In this document: positions 7,067 through 9,732 of the stretch, piece by piece
How positions within the stretch are numbered: position 1 is the first letter of the stretch
Layout of the letters: each line of letters opens with the position of its first letter
The notes under the pieces: generated by a model
Database searches by the model: none
The model's input: only the letters and a program-made list of their open reading frames with translations
What the model was told of the DNA's origin: nothing
Translations under genes and position numbers: made by a program
NCBI GenBank assembly: GCA_035761805.1
Contig: DASTQL010000187.1
Span: 1-9,732, forward strand
DNA from: DASTQL01 sp035761805
GTDB taxonomy: Bacteria > Actinomycetota > Actinomycetes > Jiangellales > Jiangellaceae
Length of the DNA: 9,732 nt
Direction: 5' to 3'

Positions 7067-7097
7067 GACCGGCAGGCAGTGAGGCGCCCCGCCGGTC
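7067..7097. terminator. Inverted repeat between convergent genes (bidirectional terminator candidate)
   Basis: GACCGGC (7067-7073) and GCCGGTC (7091-7097) form a perfect 7-bp stem around a 17-nt loop that contains GGCGCC. It occupies nearly the whole 31-bp gap between the LapA-like stop and the stop of the TadE-like gene on the other strand, and overlaps the latter. There is no U-tract on either side. Position favours a shared terminator, but the loop is long. Confidence 0.45.
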
Positions 7098-7503
7098 ATC
7101 CTGATCCGGGCGCCGCGGCGGGGCCGGCCCGGGCCAGGCGGACCGGGTCAGGGAGCCGGAGCAGCCGGCCCGCCGGTCCGGAGGCCACGCGGACGGCCAC
7201 CTCGACCTCGCGACCGCTGACGGTACAGCGGGTGAGCATCCCACCGTTGGCCGCTGCCACCGTTCGGGCGGCTGCACACGGGTCGCCGGAAGCGTGACCG
7301 GACAGCAGACGCTCCGCCGCCGCCAGGGCCGAGAGGTCGGCAGCGGTCGCCGCCCGGTGTCGTGCCGCGACACCCTGCGCCAGCACCCCGGCCGCGGCCA
7401 GGGTGACGAGCACGACCCCCACGGCGGTCAACACGAGGATCGACCCGGTCCCTTCCTCGCGCCCGCGGGGCCGGCCCCGGCCGGGGCGCCGGGCAGCGGT
7501 CAC
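7096..7503 (-). CDS. Rv3654c-type TadE-like protein (helicase/secretion neighborhood)
   Basis: A 135-residue protein with a basic N-terminus (residues 1-15), the junction EEGTGSILVL (16-25) and one hydrophobic helix to about 43. Next comes HRAATAADLSALAAAERL, the Ala-rich signature shared with TadE/TadG proteins. Cys 76 and Cys 93, in DPCAAARTVAAANGG and TRCTVSG, are suited to a disulfide outside the membrane. This fits TIGR03816. It is probably a minor pilin-like component of the Tad apparatus. The residue at +5 after the glycine is Leu, not the Glu expected of a prepilin-peptidase substrate, so processing is uncertain. The GTG start overlaps the previous stop as GTGA, implying translational coupling. 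It is the last gene of the cluster, with a convergent neighbour 31 bp away. Confidence 0.88.
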   Translation of the reverse strand: MTAARRPGRGRPRGREEGTGSILVLTAVGVVLVTLAAAGVLAQGVAARHRAATAADLSALAAAERLLSGHASGDPCAAARTVAAANGGMLTRCTVSGREVEVAVRVASGPAGRLLRLPDPVRLARAGPAAAPGSG

Positions 7504-7931
7504 GGCTCACCGCCGAGCGGTCGTTCCCGCATCGCGACCGCCGATCCGCCGAGCGTCGGCGCCGGAACCAGACCGCCCAGCGGCGCGGGCAGCGGCGCCC
7601 GCGCGCTCACGCGCACCCGGACCAGGTCACCCTCGACGGAGATCCCGACCGTCGCCCCACCGGGGGCCACAGCCACGGCGAGCGAGCGGCTCGTGGCGAC
7701 GCCGTCTCCCCGAGCCAGCGCCCGCGCCGCCTCGCGGGCAGCGTCCGTGCAACGGAGCTGGGCCGAGGCAGCCGCCACCACCCAGACCGCCGCCACCAGC
7801 ACGACGACCAGGACGGGCAACACTGACGCGGTCTCGGCCGTCACCATGCCCTGATCGCGGCCAGGGTCTGGCCCCGCCCGGGGGAGCCGGCGGGGGACGG
7901 TCCCCCGCCGGCCGGGCATGACAGGCCTCAC
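7500..7931 (-). CDS. TadE-like minor pilin
   Basis: A 143-residue protein with a class III-type prepilin leader: a basic N-terminus, then GRDQ-G and MVTAET, with Glu 33 at +5 after Gly 28, followed by a single hydrophobic helix (about 35-58). QLRCTDAAREAARALARG (58-75) is the conserved TadE-family segment at the end of the helix. The remainder is a small extracytoplasmic domain ending in VRVRVSARAPLP. It should be cut by a Tad prepilin peptidase (not in the window) and join or prime the Flp pilus. The GTG at 7931 overlaps the upstream stop as GTGA; ATG at 7919 is an alternative start that leaves the leader intact. It is co-transcribed with its neighbours on both sides. Confidence 0.9.
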   Translation of the reverse strand: MRPVMPGRRGTVPRRLPRAGPDPGRDQGMVTAETASVLPVLVVVLVAAVWVVAAASAQLRCTDAAREAARALARGDGVATSRSLAVAVAPGGATVGISVEGDLVRVRVSARAPLPAPLGGLVPAPTLGGSAVAMRERPLGGEP

Positions 7932-8173
7932 CCGAGCAGCCCGAACGCGCGCCGGAGGATCTCGGTGAGGAACGTGACGACCACGTCACTGGTCAACAGC
8001 TTGTAGAGGACGCCCGCGAAGCCGCAGGCGGCGACAGTGCCTACCGCGTACTCGGCAGTGGTCATGCCCCGGTCGCTGCGGAGCAGCCGCACTGCAGTGC
8101 GGGGGAGGACGTCACCCGCCTGCGGCAGGACGCGGGTACGACGGACGAGGGCGGTGGACGGCGTGGTGGGCAT
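7928..8173 (-). CDS. DUF4244 protein, Flp-type pilin candidate
   Basis: An 81-residue protein with a long basic leader (1-36) ending SDRG, then MTTAEYAVGTVAACGFAGVLYKLL. Glu 41 and Tyr 42 stand at +5 and +6 after Gly 36, the Glu-Tyr pair of Flp pilins. After the hydrophobic helix (about 43-60) comes a short amphipathic stretch and a second hydrophobic segment ending RRAFGLLG. The mature form would be about 45 residues, right for a Flp pilin and probably the major subunit of this apparatus. ATG at 8173 has a strong GAGGAGG site with a 4-nt spacer, better than those of the other tad genes, consistent with higher expression. It follows tadC after 224 bp and overlaps the TadE-like gene by four bases. 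Confidence 0.92.
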   Translation of the reverse strand: MPTTPSTALVRRTRVLPQAGDVLPRTAVRLLRSDRGMTTAEYAVGTVAACGFAGVLYKLLTSDVVVTFLTEILRRAFGLLG

Positions 8174-8397
8174 GCGACCTCCTCAACGGGTCCGGCGACC
8201 GGCCGGCGCGGCGCCCGGGGTGTCCGGAGCGGGATCAGCCTGGGCGGCCGCCGGGCCGTGGCCCAGTGCTCGCCGGGCGGCTGGGGATGACGTCCGGGCA
8301 CCGGCTCCGATGTGGATTGCGGTCCCCGAAGCGCCGAGGCCGTGGTCGTCGGCGGTGCAGTGGCCTTCGTCGTGAGCGTCTCGACGACGGCCACCGG
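8174..8397 (-). promoter_or_regulatory. Gap between tadC and the pilin gene with a strong hairpin
   Basis: The only long break in an otherwise overlapping cluster. CTGGGC (8240-8245) pairs with GCCCAG (8261-8266); GGCC (8246-8249) continues the stem with GGCC (8254-8257), leaving a 3-nt bulge (8258-8260) and a 4-nt loop. The stem also contains the palindrome GGCGGCCGCC (8243-8252). This could stop transcription of the machinery genes or protect the pilin mRNA from decay. I see no convincing -10/-35 pair for a separate pilin promoter. Open frames here have no recognisable protein and run into the pilin gene. Confidence 0.5.
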
Positions 8398-9291
8398 TCA
8401 GGGCAGCAGCGACCCTGCAGCCGCGACGACCGGGACCACCCCCACGAGCAGGAACGCGGGGAGGAAGCAGAGCCCGAGCGGCGCGGCCGCCCTCGCTCCC
8501 AGCGCCCGTGCCCGGACCTCCGCCGACCAGCGGACCGAGTCCCGCGCATCGGCCGCGACCCGTCCCAAGGTCTCGGCGGGCGCCGCTCCCTGCTCCCCCG
8601 CGGTCACCAGCGTCCGCGCCAACCGCGCGGTGACGGGTCGGCGGGCCAGCTCGCGCCAGGCCGTCGTGGGGTCGCCGCCCAGGGCCGCCCGGTCAGCACC
8701 CGCGACGAGGAGCACGCCGAGGGGGCCGCCCACCGCCGCGCCGACGAGATGCGCGGCCCGGTCTGGTGGGGCACCAACGGCGACCGCCGCGGCCAGCAGG
8801 TCGGCCACCAGCGGCAGATACCCCTCCATCCGGTCGGTCTCGCGAGCACGGGCAGCCGGCTCCAGACGGCCGATCCACCGGATCAGGAGGCCGCCGGCCA
8901 GGCAACCGGCGACGACACCCAGGACCCCGCCCAGCACCACGCCGACGCCGACTCCCGCGGCCCCGCCCGCCACGAGCCGGGCCGGCCGCGACGAGAGTCC
9001 GCTGCGGGAGCCCGCGCCCAGGGTGGCCGGAGGACCGGAGCCGGACGTCTCCCAGCGGTAGGCTGCCCTCCCGCCGAGACCCGGGGTCTGGCGGCGACCG
9101 GACCCTTTGCCTCGACCAGCAACTCCCTGACGGTGTGGCACTGGCACTCCCCCGCGGCCCGGGAGCCCGCCGCGACCGAGCGCAGCCTCGCCGACGCGCG
9201 GCGAGATGGCCGCCAACCGACAACGCACGGGCGACGGCCCGGAGACCACCGCGACGGCCGCACCACCGACCAGCGCGGCGACCACAGTCAT
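8398..9291 (-). CDS. tadC: TadC-like inner-membrane platform protein (type II secretion F domain)
   Basis: A 297-residue membrane protein. Residues 1-15 are hydrophobic; about 105-140 form a hydrophobic pair of helices (RLVAGGAAGVGVGVVLGG, VVAGCLAGGLLI). A cytoplasmic GspF-type helical domain follows (LPLVADLLAAAVAVGAPPD, ARTLVTAGEQGAAPAETLGRVA), and the last 30 residues form a final membrane segment (LGLCFLPAFLLVGVVPVVAAAG). It partners with TadB as the inner-membrane platform that the TadA ATPase acts on. ATG at 9291 overlaps the tadB stop as ATGA. Residues 36-100 are an odd Gly-, Arg- and Pro-rich stretch without hydrophobic character; no frameshift is evident from the other frames, but the family alignment should be checked there. 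The family assignment is firm. Confidence 0.9.
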   Translation of the reverse strand: MTVVAALVGGAAVAVVSGPSPVRCRLAAISPRVGEAALGRGGLPGRGGVPVPHRQGVAGRGKGSGRRQTPGLGGRAAYRWETSGSGPPATLGAGSRSGLSSRPARLVAGGAAGVGVGVVLGGVLGVVAGCLAGGLLIRWIGRLEPAARARETDRMEGYLPLVADLLAAAVAVGAPPDRAAHLVGAAVGGPLGVLLVAGADRAALGGDPTTAWRELARRPVTARLARTLVTAGEQGAAPAETLGRVAADARDSVRWSAEVRARALGARAAAPLGLCFLPAFLLVGVVPVVAAAGSLLP

Positions 9292-9732
9292 CCCGTCGAC
9301 CACACCGGCCTCGTCGCCGACCGCACCAGGCGCTCGACCCACAGCAATCCCGCCGACGTCAAAGCGGCGCCCACGACGAGACAGGTGAGCCCGACCGGGT
9401 GGCCGAGGAGGAACGCCAGTGGTCGACCGCCGCCGCCGGAGAGCGCCAGCAGGGTGATCACCGGGAGCACGGCCAACAACCTCGTGGTGGCCCGGACCGA
9501 GGCGAGCTGACCTGCTGCCTCACGCCGGACAGCCTCCTCCGACCGCAGCGAGTCGGCGACCCTGGCAAGGGTGTCCGCGAGGCCGGCGCCGCTCCGCTCG
9601 CACACCTCCCAGGCCGCAGCCACCGCGACCAGAGCCCCCGCGCCCGGCGCCGCCGCAGCCGAGCGGAGCGCATCCGGGAGGTCGCCCCCCAACCGTGCCC
9701 TCGCCGCCGCCGGCCCGAGCAGCGAGGGGAAG
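9288..9732 (-). CDS. tadB: TadB-like inner-membrane platform protein, N-terminus beyond window
   Basis: The last 147 residues are visible, and the frame stays open to the right edge (FPSLLGPAAARARLGGDLPD). The segment GGDLPDALRSAA, then AAWEVCERSGAGLADTLARVADSLRSEE is a type II secretion F domain (the Gly-rich ERSG turn is typical of TadB). Next come VRREAAGQLASVRATTRLLAVLPVITLLALSG and a final helix (LTCLVVGAALTSAGLLWVERLV). The protein is a partner of TadC in the pilus/secretion platform. Internal TTG at 9692 is not a credible start, because conserved sequence precedes it. It is four-base coupled to tadC. Confidence 0.9.
   Translation of the reverse strand, partial: FPSLLGPAAARARLGGDLPDALRSAAAAPGAGALVAVAAAWEVCERSGAGLADTLARVADSLRSEEAVRREAAGQLASVRATTRLLAVLPVITLLALSGGGGRPLAFLLGHPVGLTCLVVGAALTSAGLLWVERLVRSATRPVWSTG

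Noticed and set aside
5955..7373. Minus-strand 472-codon frame spanning the ends of the helicase, LapA-like and TadE-like genes
   Set aside because: It crosses three recognised genes in a wrong frame or strand and has no family signature.
8062..8394. Minus-strand 110-codon frame between tadC and the pilin gene
   Set aside because: It starts at a GTG without a ribosome site, is Pro/Thr/Arg-rich without a known domain, and runs through the pilin gene in another frame.
8266..9510. Plus-strand 414-codon frame opposite tadC and tadB
   Set aside because: Antisense to two recognised tad genes that overlap by ATGA; composition is that of a shadow frame.

Overview
The window is very GC-rich (most codons end in G or C, GTG starts are common). 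Its gene order matches the bldG region of high-GC Gram-positive bacteria (Actinomycetota). The protein sequences look most like Nocardioidaceae or a related family, but I can only support 'actinobacterium' firmly. Every gene seen is chromosomal core or near-core. There is no transposase, integrase, CRISPR array, tRNA or rRNA.

Layout. (1) Positions 1-4069, minus strand, read right to left: a BldG-type anti-sigma factor antagonist, its RsbW-like partner, a K+-independent membrane proton-pumping pyrophosphatase (hppA), and the N-terminal third or so of a YtcJ-like amidohydrolase that runs off the left edge. (2) Positions 4070-4204: a 135-bp divergent promoter region packed with short dyads. (3) Positions 4205-7064, plus strand: a DECH-box DUF1998 helicase followed 19 bp later by a small two-helix membrane protein with a coiled coil. 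(4) Positions 7067-7097: an inverted repeat between convergent genes. (5) Positions 7096-9732, minus strand: a tad (tight adherence / Flp-type pilus) cluster. Read right to left it is tadB (5' truncated by the window), tadC, a 224-bp gap with a strong hairpin, a short Flp-like pilin (DUF4244), a TadE-like minor pilin and an Rv3654c-type TadE-like protein. This pairing is the 'helicase/secretion neighborhood' named in several TIGRFAM models; the ATPase (TadA) and CpaE-like gene would be expected to the right of the window.

How the genes work together. BldG and its neighbour should form a partner-switching pair that controls a sigma factor or other target encoded elsewhere. The RsbW-like protein appears to lack key ATP-binding residues, so it may bind BldG without phosphorylating it. 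The pyrophosphatase couples PPi hydrolysis to proton export. The tad genes build an envelope pilus or secretion apparatus. They share four-base start/stop overlaps, which suggests translational coupling, except at the hairpin gap between machinery and pilins.

The most interesting leads are the degenerate kinase next to an intact BldG, the dyad-rich bldG/helicase promoter region with a possibly conserved 14-mer, the hairpin separating tad machinery from pilin genes, and the coiled-coil membrane protein coupled to the helicase. I found no clearly undescribed multi-gene system.
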